Shown: positions 1 to 9,028, counted from the first letter of the stretch. The stretch: 64,000 bases of DNA from JANLSE01 sp038214135 (GCA_038214135.1 JBBQSD010000012.1:13235-77234), one strand, 5' to 3'. The notes: generated by a model from the letters alone, not told the origin. Numbers and translations: made by a program.

Positions 1-1
1 T

Positions 2-553
2 ATTCGCAACCAACTGTTCGCTAGCACGGTGCGCGATGAATTGCGCTTCGGGCCACGCAACCTGGGTAAGAGCAAGAGCGAGATCGATACACTGGTTGAT
101 CGGGCGCTGGCAGCCCTTGATCTGACCGACGCAGCCGATTCGCATCCATATGATCTGGCACCGGCACGCCGAAGGCTGGTGGCGATTGCGGCTGTGCTGG
201 CGATGGATACCGATGTGCTGGTGCTGGATGAACCGACTGCCGGGCTGGATAATGCCAGTATTGCGCTGCTGGCCCAGCTTGTGTATGATCTGTCCAGCCG
301 TGGCAAAAGCGCGATTGTTGTCAGCCACGATCTGGATTTCTGCTTCGAGACACTCGACCGCATCGTGCTGGTGCGTGATGGAGAGCTGACCCTCGATAGC
401 CCGGCGAATATGCTTGACGAAGCGGAGCTAGCCATTCTGCACGAAACAATTGGATTGCCATTTGGGCTGCGTGCTGCCCAGGCGCTTGCACTTGATGCGA
501 GTGATCCACTAAATAGCGTGCTGCTGGCGAGCGCACCCGAGATTGCGACCTGA
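2..553 (+). CDS. ABC transporter ATPase, C-terminal part (EcfA-like), cut by window edge
   Basis: The frame is open from base 2, so the gene starts outside the window. The first visible residues (NQLFASTV, then FGPRNLG) match the Q-loop region of energy-coupling-factor and cobalt-type ATPases. A Walker B and D-loop (VLVLDEPTAGLD) and the switch histidine (VVSHDLD) follow in order. The usual LSGGQ signature is replaced by LAPAR, a degenerate form I recall from some ECF ATPases whose partner ATPase carries the intact signature. The product would energise vitamin or metal uptake with a second ATPase, an EcfT and an S component, none of which is in the window. The nucleotide-binding P-loop lies upstream of base 1 and cannot be judged. 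Confidence 0.8.
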   Translation: MRNQLFASTVRDELRFGPRNLGKSKSEIDTLVDRALAALDLTDAADSHPYDLAPARRRLVAIAAVLAMDTDVLVLDEPTAGLDNASIALLAQLVYDLSSRGKSAIVVSHDLDFCFETLDRIVLVRDGELTLDSPANMLDEAELAILHETIGLPFGLRAAQALALDASDPLNSVLLASAPEIAT

Positions 554-641
554 TGTCGTTCCGGCTGCTGCAATGCGTGGTGAGTAGATGGCATGGTGAT
601 ATGATAAGAGCAAACATGATGCCGAATCGGGAGCTTTGCCG

Positions 642-1721
642 ATGAGCACAGATAGTGTTTCTGGTGATCTGCCACCAGCGCCACAGGTTGGCCGCATATC
701 ATTCAGCCCTATTCGTGATGAAGAGCCGCGCGGGTTGTGGGCACAGTTGCTCACCGCCTTCCGCGATCTGAGTGGTTCGTTTGACCCATTCGCAAACGAT
801 GCCAACCCGCAGATCCGCGCCCTTGGCCGTGCGGCCCACAGCCGAACTCCACCCCTGGCCGATGATTACTTCCAGATTGGCGATCTATGTGCCCACCTGA
901 CGCTCCAGGGAACGCTGTTGAGCCAGACCTATGCTGCCAAAACGATTGCAGCCTATCATCGTGCCGGTGAAGTCGCCCCCGAAGAACTCGCACTCGCACG
1001 CCAGGCGATACTGGCCTTTACTGCCTGGGCCACCGATACCGCCCGCCTGCTGGGGCGTGTTGAAACGCTTGAAGTGGCCTTGCAGACATGTGAACTGGTT
1101 AGTCGGCTTGGGGACGATTCGGCGACGGCATGGCTTCTGGCAACCGAGGGGAGTTTGCGCGAGGATATCGACCGTGTGTTGGCAGGCGGTGAACCTGCCA
1201 GCCCCGCTCGTTCGAGTGAGCAGGAAAGTCGCCAGATCAGCGATCAGGCACAGATGTTGTTGCGCCAGGGCCAACCAGAACCAGCACTGCAATTGTTTGA
1301 ACGGGCGCTGCTGGCCTCCGAACGCAATCATGCCGCCTGGCTATGGCGGGCAATGGCATTAACCGACCTGGGCCGCTACAATGAGGCGATCAGCAGCTAT
1401 GATCGAGCGCTCGATCTCGAACCAGAAAATGCTGGCGTGTGGAACAATAAAGGCGCACTGCTCATGGAACTTGGCCGCCTCGAGGCGGCATTGGCCTGCT
1501 TCGAACGGGCACTCGAACTAGCAAGCAGCACATCAACGATTCAAGCAATCTACTGGCTGAACAAGGGCAAAACCCTGTACATGCTTGGCCGCTATCCCGA
1601 TGCACGTATAGCCCTAACGACAGCCCATGATCTCGATCCATCGCCCGAAAGTGCCGCCGGACTTGCCGCCTGCCAGGAACGGCTGAATAGCACGCCCGCA
1701 GCGCCAGAGTTGCCAGAATGA
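642..1721 (+). CDS. TPR-repeat protein
   Basis: A 359-residue protein. About four tetratricopeptide repeats occupy roughly residues 200-340, with the typical pattern ending in ALDLEPENA. The N-terminal half is alpha-helical-looking but not recognised. TPR arrays act as protein-protein scaffolds; the partner is unknown. I chose ATG 642 rather than the upstream TTG 636 because GGGAG at 629-633 is correctly spaced from it. The stop overlaps the start of the photolyase gene (ATGA), so the two are probably translationally coupled in one operon. Confidence 0.8.
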   Translation: MSTDSVSGDLPPAPQVGRISFSPIRDEEPRGLWAQLLTAFRDLSGSFDPFANDANPQIRALGRAAHSRTPPLADDYFQIGDLCAHLTLQGTLLSQTYAAKTIAAYHRAGEVAPEELALARQAILAFTAWATDTARLLGRVETLEVALQTCELVSRLGDDSATAWLLATEGSLREDIDRVLAGGEPASPARSSEQESRQISDQAQMLLRQGQPEPALQLFERALLASERNHAAWLWRAMALTDLGRYNEAISSYDRALDLEPENAGVWNNKGALLMELGRLEAALACFERALELASSTSTIQAIYWLNKGKTLYMLGRYPDARIALTTAHDLDPSPESAAGLAACQERLNSTPAAPELPE

Positions 1722-3160
1722 CCGCAATCCACTGGTTTCGGCGCGACCTACGCCTGCACGATAACCCGGCCTTTTCTGCGGCGCTGCACCACACAAATGC
1801 ACAGGTGCTTCCCCTGTTCATCCTGGATGATGCGATCCTTTCTGCACCCGCCATCGCTCCGGCCAGAGTTGCGTTTCTGCTGGATTCATTGCGGGCACTT
1901 GATGCCGAATTACAGCAGCATGGCACTCGGCTGATCATACGCCGAGGGGCTTCGATCCCAACCCTGCGTGCTATTACAGAGGAAACCAGTGCAACGGCTG
2001 TCTACTGGAACCGCGATTACAGCCCATTCGCCAAAAAACGCGATGCCCAGGCAGCTGCGATGCTGCACGAGATCGGGGTTGCAGCATTCGATTTCGCAGA
2101 TACGATGATTCTGGGGCCAGATGCCGTTCGCACCAAAGAAGACCGCGTCTATACCGTCTTCACGCCCTTCCGGCGTACATGGCGTACGCTTGTTGATGCC
2201 AACCGAGATCTCCTTCTGGCCGAACACGAACTGCCAGCTATTGCACCACTGCCCGCTTCAATCTCCAGCGTGCCAATTCCGAGCATGGCCGAACTCGGCC
2301 AGGCAAACAACCAGATCATTCCGCCTGGTGGCGAGCAAGCCGGGCTAGCCCAATTACGCGCATTCACCCAGGATCTATCGGCGGGCATTGGCGCATATGC
2401 ATCCAGGCGCGATCTGATGGCCGAAACGGGAACCTCACGCCTATCGGCCTACCTGCGGCTTGGTTGTGTGGCACCCTGGGCCTGTTTGCGGGCGGCCAAC
2501 ACGATTTCGCCCATGGAAGCGATGGGAGAGAACCAGGCATCAATCGAAACCTGGGTGAGCGAACTGGCCTGGCGCGATTTCTATTATCAGATTATGGCCA
2601 ACTTCCCACATGTGATGCAGGGAGCCTTCAGGCCAAAATATAACGCGATTGCCTGGGAGAATGACAAACAGTTGTTTGCGGCATGGTGTGCAGGCCAAAC
2701 CGGCTACCCGATTATCGATGCGGCCATGCGCCAACTGCGCCAGGAAGCCTGGATGCACAACCGAGCCAGGATGATCGTCGCATCATTCCTGACAAAAGAT
2801 CTGCTGATCGATTGGCGCTGGGGTGAACGCTACTTCATGCAAATGCTTGTCGATGGCGATCCAGCATCCAACAATGGCGGCTGGCAATGGGCGGCTGGCA
2901 CCGGCACCGATGCACAGCCCTATTTTCGCATTTTTAATCCAACCAGCCAGGGCCAGAAGTTCGATCCACAGGGCAGCTATGTCCGCCGCTATGTTCCAGA
3001 ATTGGCACTCGTTCCAGATCACTACATCCACGCACCCTGGGCGATGCCAGCAGCAGAACAGAACCGGGTGGGAATAACAATCGGGCGCGATTACCCAATG
3101 CCGATTGTTGATCATGCAGTGCAGCGCGAACGGGCATTGGCGATCTATCGTATCAAGTAA
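1718..3160 (+). CDS. phrB: Deoxyribodipyrimidine photolyase (class I CPD type)
   Basis: 480 residues, normal length for class I photolyases. The N-terminal antenna domain opens with IHWFRRDLRLHDNPA. The C-terminal FAD-binding half carries the family hallmarks ETWVSELAWRDFY, GYPIIDAAMRQL, WMHNRARM and NNGGWQWAAGTGTDAQPYFR, ending in FNPTSQGQKFDP. The enzyme uses blue light and reduced FAD to split cyclobutane pyrimidine dimers in DNA. It overlaps the TPR gene upstream by 4 bases. A cryptochrome-like role cannot be excluded from sequence, but the intact FAD and substrate motifs favour repair. Confidence 0.95.
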   Translation: MTAIHWFRRDLRLHDNPAFSAALHHTNAQVLPLFILDDAILSAPAIAPARVAFLLDSLRALDAELQQHGTRLIIRRGASIPTLRAITEETSATAVYWNRDYSPFAKKRDAQAAAMLHEIGVAAFDFADTMILGPDAVRTKEDRVYTVFTPFRRTWRTLVDANRDLLLAEHELPAIAPLPASISSVPIPSMAELGQANNQIIPPGGEQAGLAQLRAFTQDLSAGIGAYASRRDLMAETGTSRLSAYLRLGCVAPWACLRAANTISPMEAMGENQASIETWVSELAWRDFYYQIMANFPHVMQGAFRPKYNAIAWENDKQLFAAWCAGQTGYPIIDAAMRQLRQEAWMHNRARMIVASFLTKDLLIDWRWGERYFMQMLVDGDPASNNGGWQWAAGTGTDAQPYFRIFNPTSQGQKFDPQGSYVRRYVPELALVPDHYIHAPWAMPAAEQNRVGITIGRDYPMPIVDHAVQRERALAIYRIK

Positions 3161-3703
3161 AGATGCAAGATATTGCGTCTCTGGTGTTGCTAAATAACCA
3201 CTGCATATGCTATAGTGAAGAGGACTACCGGGCAGGCTTGTATCGCAGCACGCGCAGCCGCCCGTCCGTGAGAATGATCGTTTCGTCCGTCTCGGTAACG
3301 GAATGCTATTGTGAACAACTTTGTCGTCCGGTTACACGACCGCCTGGCTCCCGACGTGGCCTTTGCCACCCGGTCTGCCGCTGTCGCCACCCGAATGACT
3401 GGCGGTGCTGTGATGCGCTCCTATGACCTGCACGCCGGTGTGGCTGAGGTCCGAGCGATGTCTGGCACCGGGTGTAGAAATGAGTTTGATGGCTGTGATG
3501 GCAGCAAGGCGCAGATCCCAATACTGCTCTTTGGTGGATGCCAAGCTGGTACATACGATAATGTACCAGTGGCTTCCTATGCTGGTATGAGGGTAGCCTG
3601 TTTTTCGTACAACCCTCGATCACAGTTTTATAACATCGTTCTATGCCACGACTCACACGCAACTCCGTTACCTCCATCCAACCAGGAGTGAGTCAAACGA
3701 ACA
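3161..3703 (+). other. 543-base intergenic region with one strong hairpin, no convincing gene
   Basis: Short frames exist on both strands, but none has a family signature or a good ribosome site. A perfect 9-bp inverted repeat (CTGGTACAT at 3546-3554, ATGTACCAG at 3561-3569) with a 6-base loop lies about 135 bases before the NYN gene. It could be part of a structured leader or simply a palindrome. Nothing else is recognised. Confidence 0.4.
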
Positions 3704-5857
3704 ATGTCGAATGATAATCGCCGCCCCGACGACGTCGCCGTCTTTATTGACTTCGAGAACATCTACGTTAGCGTCCGCGACAAACTCGATGCAAATCCGA
3801 ATTTTGAAATGATCATGGACCGCTGTGAAGATTATGGCCGGGTCGTGATCGCACGGGCCTATGCCGATTGGTACCGCTACCCGCGCGTCACCAGCGCACT
3901 ATATGCAAATGGTGTCGAGCCAATGTACGTACCAACCTACTATTATGATCGCGATATGGGCCGCACGGGCCGGGCGATCAAAAATAGTGTCGATATGAAT
4001 TTGTGTATCGACGCAATGAAGACACTGTTTACCAACCCGAATATCGGGAAATTTGTTCTCTGCACTGGCGACCGAGATTTTATTCCGTTGGTCAATAGCA
4101 TCCGCCAGCAGGGCAAGGATGTAATCATCATTGGCATTGGCGGTGCAGCATCGTCGCATCTGGCCCAGAGCGCCGATGAGTTCATTTTCTATGAAACACT
4201 GATTGGGAAGCGCCCATCCGAACTGTTGGCCGATCAACCAAAGGCCAAGATGCCGGAGAAGGGCCGCGAGTACGAGTTCGAAAATCCAGGTGCGCCGCCA
4301 CCAATCCGTGAAACACCAATTCGCGAGGTTGCGCCAGTGCGCACACCAGAACCAATCCATGCCCCCGAGCCTATTCGCGCTTCAGAGCCTATACGTGCTC
4401 CAGAGCCAACACCAGCCACCCCACAGGTCGATATCTTTGATGTGCTTGTTCAGGCCGTGCATGTGGCCCGTGAGCGCGATTTTGTCTGCTCATTTGGCTC
4501 GCTCAAGCTGCTGATGAAGGAACTAATGGGCGGCGAGTTCCGTGAGGACAAATATCGTGATGCGAGTGGCCGTCCATTTGCAAAGTTCAAGGACTTTGTG
4601 ATGGAAGCCGAGCGCCGTGGCAAAGTGCAGGTCTTCACCAGCGGCGCAATGAATGAGGTCTTTCTCCCCGGCGAGGATCCATACAAGCTCTCACGCTTTG
4701 CGATGGATCTCAAGGAAGAGCCAAGGGCACCAGTGAGCCCAGCACCACTCGTCGAAGATCGGCCAGAACAACGCCAGACGGTTGGTGGCCGGCGGCGGCG
4801 GCGGCGTTCGCGCGGCGGGCGCAGCCAGGGTGCAGGCCAGGGTGCTCAGAATGGTGAGGGGCTTGATGAGCTAGAAGAGCTCGAAGAGCTTGAGCTGGCC
4901 TTTGTTGAGGGCGATGAGGCTGCCGATGGCTCTGATGCGATGTTCGATGAACTGCTGGATCGGCTGGACGAGGAAGAAACCCGACGCGAGGTGCTGGAAG
5001 GCTATGATGCACTACAGTTACTCGATGCAGTCGTCACAGAAGAAGAAACCATTCAGCCGGCAGAACTGCTCGAATTTGAAGCACCGATTCTTGATGAGCC
5101 AATCCAACTCGAAGAGCTAGAGGCCGAAGCAACAGCAGATCAGCTTACAGCCCTTGAGGCTGAACCAGCCGTATTTGAGATCGAGCCAGGCGTGGCCGAA
5201 CTGCTGCCAAGCGAGCCAATTGCGCCTAGCGCAGAGGTCGCAGCGGTCGGTGCTTTCGAAACAGATAACGAGGAACAGCCAGCCATTTCATTGCCGTTCA
5301 CCGACGAAGAATGGACGCTGCTGCTGAACCTGATGGCTCGCACCGATAAAGCGCTTTCGTTCGTGCAAATCCACGATCTGCTGCGCGATGCCCGCAATAA
5401 TGCTGGTATCAGCCGCACAAACGAGGAATTGCGCTCGCTGATCAAGCAGGCTATTAACGCCGGAAAACTGGTTCGTAGCGGTAAAGGCACCCGCGTCAAC
5501 TATCGCCTGGCACCACCCGAAATGGTGACGACAGAGCCAACTCCAATCGAGTTGGAAGCAACCAGCGAGGCAGAACCGGTCGCTGTGATTGAATCCGAAG
5601 CACCAGCAGAACCCGTTGTGGAAACTGAACCTGCAGTGCTGGTGGTTGAGCCAGTGGCGGTTGTTCAGGAAGAGCCGAAAACAACCAAGCCGAGCCGCTC
5701 ACGCCGCAAAAAGGCCGATGTGGTGCCAGATGTGGCGGTAGCAGTGGTGAAAGCGGCCCCCGAACCAGAGCCAGTTGTTGTGGTTGAGGAACCAGCTACG
5801 AAGCCAAGCCGTTCGCGTCGCAAAAAGAAACCAGCCGATGCCGAGCAGGACGGGTAG
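3704..5857 (+). CDS. NYN-domain nuclease-like protein with OST-HTH/LOTUS and second winged-helix domain
   Basis: 717 residues. An NYN (PIN-like) domain at residues 11-165 keeps the acidic set D16, D97, D123 and D125 (FIDFEN, TGDRDF), so metal-dependent RNA cleavage is plausible. A Pro-Glu linker with repeated PEPIRA/PEPIHA units (about 200-240) leads to an OST-HTH/LOTUS domain (about 242-330), a family that binds RNA. Next come an arginine patch (GGRRRRRRSRGGR, 361-373), a long acidic stretch (about 385-520) and a second winged-helix-like segment (about 525-607). The tail has two copies of KPSRSRRKK. I infer an RNA-processing role in the cytoplasm. The architecture resembles bacterial LabA/DUF88 proteins, but the target is unknown. 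Confidence 0.85.
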   Translation: MSNDNRRPDDVAVFIDFENIYVSVRDKLDANPNFEMIMDRCEDYGRVVIARAYADWYRYPRVTSALYANGVEPMYVPTYYYDRDMGRTGRAIKNSVDMNLCIDAMKTLFTNPNIGKFVLCTGDRDFIPLVNSIRQQGKDVIIIGIGGAASSHLAQSADEFIFYETLIGKRPSELLADQPKAKMPEKGREYEFENPGAPPPIRETPIREVAPVRTPEPIHAPEPIRASEPIRAPEPTPATPQVDIFDVLVQAVHVARERDFVCSFGSLKLLMKELMGGEFREDKYRDASGRPFAKFKDFVMEAERRGKVQVFTSGAMNEVFLPGEDPYKLSRFAMDLKEEPRAPVSPAPLVEDRPEQRQTVGGRRRRRRSRGGRSQGAGQGAQNGEGLDELEELEELELAFVEGDEAADGSDAMFDELLDRLDEEETRREVLEGYDALQLLDAVVTEEETIQPAELLEFEAPILDEPIQLEELEAEATADQLTALEAEPAVFEIEPGVAELLPSEPIAPSAEVAAVGAFETDNEEQPAISLPFTDEEWTLLLNLMARTDKALSFVQIHDLLRDARNNAGISRTNEELRSLIKQAINAGKLVRSGKGTRVNYRLAPPEMVTTEPTPIELEATSEAEPVAVIESEAPAEPVVETEPAVLVVEPVAVVQEEPKTTKPSRSRRKKADVVPDVAVAVVKAAPEPEPVVVVEEPATKPSRSRRKKKPADAEQDG

Positions 5858-5862
5858 GCGTC

Positions 5863-5900
5863 GATTCGCAGGGACGCAATATATCGCGTCCCTGCGAATC
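5863..5900. repeat. Perfect 15-bp inverted repeat (dispersed palindrome)
   Basis: GATTCGCAGGGACGC at 5863-5877 and its exact complement at 5886-5900 flank an 8-base AT loop between the NYN gene and trpF. There is no T-tract, so it is not a classical terminator, though it may act as one. A diverged relative lies inside a coding region at 31750-31770. Confidence 0.75.
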
Positions 5901-5921
5901 AGCAGATAGCTCGGACGGAAC

Positions 5922-6566
5922 ATGAGCATGACCGTTATTAAGATCTGTGGGCTGCGTACAGTTGAACACGCGCTGGTGGCAGCAGAGGCTGGGGCCGATC
6001 TGATTGGCCTCGTCTTTGCACCATCGCGGCGGCAGATCGATATCGTGCAGGCAGTTGCCATCCGTGAAGCATTGGAGCGGATCAACAACCGCCCACAGGT
6101 GGTTGGGTTGTTTGTGAATTCGCCACCTCTGGCAATCTGTGATATTGTTGATCGGTGTGGGCTGGATATCATCCAGTTGAGTGGCGATGAACCGCTCGAT
6201 CTGCTCGAACACCTGCCAGGACGCCAGATTCTGAAGGCGATTCGGCTGAATGATGGAATTGGCGAGGCTGCATGGCTAGCAGATGGCCGCCATCACCAGC
6301 GCGTAGGTTTTTTGGTGGATGCGCATGTGGCTGGCGCATATGGCGGTACAGGCGTCACTGCCGATTGGGCAAGGGCAGCAGGGCTGGCCACACATCACCA
6401 GATTATGTTGGCTGGCGGGCTAACACCAAGCAATGTTGGCCAGGCGATCCAGCAGGTACGGCCATGGGGCGTTGATGTAAGTAGCGGTGTCGAGACCGAG
6501 AATGTCAAAGATTCGGTCAAGATATGTGCATTTATCGCGGCAGTTCGCGCTATTGGAATGTCATAA
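5922..6566 (+). CDS. trpF: Phosphoribosylanthranilate isomerase
   Basis: 214 residues, a TIM barrel of normal TrpF length. It begins with the family motif VIKICGLR, whose Cys is the general base; GLVFAPSRRQI, LSGDEP, LLAGGL-like (MLAGGL) and the phosphate-binding DVSSGVE follow. It catalyses the Amadori rearrangement of phosphoribosylanthranilate in tryptophan synthesis. It is alone here, away from other trp genes, which is common in scattered tryptophan pathways. The start could be ATG 5922 or ATG 5928; the second matches most family members. Confidence 0.93.
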   Translation: MSMTVIKICGLRTVEHALVAAEAGADLIGLVFAPSRRQIDIVQAVAIREALERINNRPQVVGLFVNSPPLAICDIVDRCGLDIIQLSGDEPLDLLEHLPGRQILKAIRLNDGIGEAAWLADGRHHQRVGFLVDAHVAGAYGGTGVTADWARAAGLATHHQIMLAGGLTPSNVGQAIQQVRPWGVDVSSGVETENVKDSVKICAFIAAVRAIGMS

Positions 6567-6582
6567 CAACAAGGAGGAATGT

Positions 6583-6927
6583 ATGAAGGGTTTTCTGCGT
6601 TTATTGGGCCTGGCTGTATTGGTGGGCATCGGCATTGTGATCTATCGTGCTGTGCGCCAATACCGCGAGGATAGCGTCTTCGACTTGAGCTCATCGAATT
6701 CGGGAGCGACAGCAACAAACGAGCGTCGCAGTATCAGCCCGGAATTGCTGGCCATTCTGGCCGATCCAGGCGATAAAGGCCCGGTTGAGTTGGTCGCCGA
6801 TGGCGAGGGCAAGGAATGGCTGATCAACCGACGCAACGGCTATCGCTATCCCGTCGAAGATGGCATCCCGATCATGCTGATCGAAGAGGGCGAGAAGCAC
6901 AAAGATACCAACCTGATCGCACGGTAA
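6583..6927 (+). CDS. Membrane-anchored Trm112-like small protein
   Basis: 114 residues. AAGGAGG at 6571-6577 sets the ATG at 6583; an in-frame GTG far upstream overlaps trpF and is unlikely. One transmembrane helix (LLGLAVLVGIGIVIY) is followed by a charged linker and a C-terminal domain resembling UPF0434/Trm112 (SPELLAILADP, then YRYPVEDGIPIML). The cysteines that bind zinc in Trm112 are absent, so it is probably not a zinc ribbon. Function unknown; it sits 17 bases after trpF and may be co-transcribed. Confidence 0.65.
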   Translation: MKGFLRLLGLAVLVGIGIVIYRAVRQYREDSVFDLSSSNSGATATNERRSISPELLAILADPGDKGPVELVADGEGKEWLINRRNGYRYPVEDGIPIMLIEEGEKHKDTNLIAR

Positions 6928-6948
6928 TGCTGTCGATATGATCGTCTC

Positions 6949-6975
6949 TTCGGAGGGGTAGTGTGCCCCTCCGAA
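6949..6975. repeat. Perfect 10-bp hairpin between genes
   Basis: TTCGGAGGGG at 6949-6958 pairs exactly with CCCCTCCGAA at 6966-6975 around a 7-base loop. It lies between the Trm112-like gene and the next small gene and may attenuate or terminate transcription. It has only a short pyrimidine tail. Confidence 0.6.
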
Positions 6976-7001
6976 TCTATTTCGGCGAATGGCAATTCCA
7001 C

Positions 7002-7292
7002 ATGCTCATAGAACAGGTCTTTCGCACAATTGATATTGAACGGCGCGGGTATGGTCGCCGTTATACGAGCCTGCCGGTGGATAGCCTCTCGCACACAGAA
7101 TTTGTGATCGATTTCACTGGTGCCTACATGAAACCAGAAATGATCGATATTCGCCGCAATGATACCGTTCGTTGGCGTGAGGGCGAGCGGCTGATCCAGG
7201 GCCAGATTGCGGATGTCCAGCGCGAAGGGCTGATCCTACGGGCGGTTGTCGAAGATGCCCAGCCCCTGCCGCCCGAGAGTTTTTTTCCGTAG
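7002..7292 (+). CDS. Hypothetical protein, 96 residues
   Basis: Not recognised. The frame opens at GTG 6963 inside a hairpin, so ATG 7002 is the more likely start, although no clear ribosome site precedes it. The product is soluble, mixed charge, beta-rich in appearance (FVIDFTGAYM, DTVRWREGERLIQGQI) and ends in PLPPESFFP. It has no signal peptide or cysteine motif. It is convergent with the MFS gene, 17 bases away. Confidence 0.5.
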   Translation: MLIEQVFRTIDIERRGYGRRYTSLPVDSLSHTEFVIDFTGAYMKPEMIDIRRNDTVRWREGERLIQGQIADVQREGLILRAVVEDAQPLPPESFFP

Positions 7293-7309
7293 AGATGAGC
7301 GTTTGCCCA

Positions 7310-8527
7310 TCACACACTATGATGCTCGGTTGCCTCGGTTTCACGGACGAATACGGCACACACTCCTGCAGCAATCAGTGTGAGTAGTGCAGCAATAAGC
7401 GTATTTGCGTAGATTCCACCCCACTCCCATAGCGGTGTGCTGAATGAAGCCCCAACGGCCCGCCCAATACTACTGATCATCATCGTCATGGCCAACACGG
7501 TACCGCGCATTGTTGGCGCGACCCCAGAAATAAGCGGAATTGCGGCAACAATCGCGAACTCCTCGGCCAGAAAAAACAGGAACAGCAACCCAAGGAACAG
7601 CCACCAGTTACCATTGCTGAATGGCAGTGCGGCGATACACAGCGCTGCACAGATGAAGCCCCCAATGGCCGAACGCTTCTTTCCAATCCGATCCACCAGC
7701 AGAATAACTGCCAGCGAACCACATAATTCGGCAGCACCAGCAATCGCAGCGGTCTGGCCGAGTAGTGCCTCAGTGGCCCTGAAATCTTGTTTGAGCCATG
7801 CTCCCTGTACAACTCCATACAGATCATAGGCAAACATGGTGAGTGTCATCATGGCAAACACAGCCACAACACTGGAATTGCGTAGCGCTCGCCAATCAAT
7901 AGAAACACCTTTTCTACTTGGCTGCGCCTGGCGAGGCGTGGGTGGCAGGAAGAAGTGTATCAAAGCTAGCGAAAGAATCCCAGCTATTAGGAGCACCCAA
8001 TATACAGGAGCGGATGAATTTGTCGTCTGAACAAGCAGCATCAGCGGGGCGACGCCAATCAGGGCTGCACCAGCCCAGGATGTTTCGAAGATACCAAGTG
8101 CCCAGCCACGGCGGGCATAGGGAGTACGGGCACTCAGGTAGGCGGTAGCGGCAGGTTGGTAGAGCGTGATGCCCAGGCCAATCAAGGCATAGCCCGCCAA
8201 AAATCCCGCGAAGTTATTAACAAGCGCACAGAGCAAGGCGCCAATGCAGAAGAGCGCCAAACCAGCGCTCATGGTTGTGCGTTCGCCACGAGTATCCGCT
8301 AAGGTACCGCCAAGCGGGCTAAACAGCGAGGCAAGCAACTGAATCGTCACAAGCGCACTCACTGTTACAAGATCGACATGCAGATGGCCAGCCAGGAATG
8401 GCTGCAGCGGGTAGATAATGCGAAATGCGATCGTCAAAGCCAGACGAGCGATAGTCACCAGTGCTAACTGGCCGTTGGTAAGTGGATCGGCAGCGATCAC
8501 ACCAGCCGATTTGATCAGGGTAGTCAT
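7310..8527 (-). CDS. MFS transporter
   Basis: 405 residues with about twelve hydrophobic helices. The loop motif after helix 2 (GGTLADTRGER) is a good major-facilitator motif A, and a second-half copy reads VDRIGKKRS. Such proteins move small solutes or drugs across the inner membrane by proton exchange. No substrate can be read from sequence. It is a single gene on the minus strand with a weak ribosome site before ATG 8527. Confidence 0.85.
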   Translation of the reverse strand: MTTLIKSAGVIAADPLTNGQLALVTIARLALTIAFRIIYPLQPFLAGHLHVDLVTVSALVTIQLLASLFSPLGGTLADTRGERTTMSAGLALFCIGALLCALVNNFAGFLAGYALIGLGITLYQPAATAYLSARTPYARRGWALGIFETSWAGAALIGVAPLMLLVQTTNSSAPVYWVLLIAGILSLALIHFFLPPTPRQAQPSRKGVSIDWRALRNSSVVAVFAMMTLTMFAYDLYGVVQGAWLKQDFRATEALLGQTAAIAGAAELCGSLAVILLVDRIGKKRSAIGGFICAALCIAALPFSNGNWWLFLGLLFLFFLAEEFAIVAAIPLISGVAPTMRGTVLAMTMMISSIGRAVGASFSTPLWEWGGIYANTLIAALLTLIAAGVCAVFVRETEATEHHSV

Positions 8528-8575
8528 GAAACTCCACTACAAAAAAGATATCATTGGAGAGATACTATCGTGCAT

Positions 8576-9028
8576 CTATACCATATCCGGGGCTTGATCC
8601 GCAATCTCGGCACGTAATTGGGCAATCTGGCGTTCTGCCTCAATTCTCCAGTAGAGTTCGCCACCAAGCGCCAGGAAGCGCTGAAGATCTGCAATCGCTG
8701 CCTGGGGATCGCCATGAAAACGCTGGAAGAGGCCCCGTTGCAGGTAGGGATCTGGCCATTCAGGGTTGATCTCAACGGCGCGGGTTAGATCGCCAATTGC
8801 TTCGCGGTATTGGCCAAGCTCACGGCCACGGATCAATCCGCGCCAATAGAATGCCCTTGTGAAATCCGGCCAGATGCGAATAGCCCGATCATAGCTGGCG
8901 ATCCCGAAACGGAATAACGTTTGTTCGGCAGTGCGAACGCCCCAATAACACCAGCTCTGGCCCCAGATGAACCATCCATAGGCCAGCCATCGCTGGAGTG
9001 GCGCAATCTCCTGCTGATTTGGTGTCAT
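8576..9028 (-). CDS. Small TPR protein
   Basis: 150 residues from ATG 9028, chosen because GGAGG (9038-9042) lies 9 bases upstream; an in-frame ATG at 9061 has a poorer site. Three TPR-like repeats follow (SYDRAIRIWPDFTRAFYWRG, AIGDLTRAVEINPEWPDP, AIADLQRFLALGG). It probably mediates protein contacts in the cytoplasm. It lies upstream of the MFS gene in the same direction, 48 bases away, so the two may form an operon. Confidence 0.7.
   Translation of the reverse strand: MTPNQQEIAPLQRWLAYGWFIWGQSWCYWGVRTAEQTLFRFGIASYDRAIRIWPDFTRAFYWRGLIRGRELGQYREAIGDLTRAVEINPEWPDPYLQRGLFQRFHGDPQAAIADLQRFLALGGELYWRIEAERQIAQLRAEIADQAPDMV

Noticed and set aside
3311..3691. 126-codon frame before the NYN gene
   Set aside because: No ribosome site, no recognisable motif, and overlapping frames of similar length on both strands.
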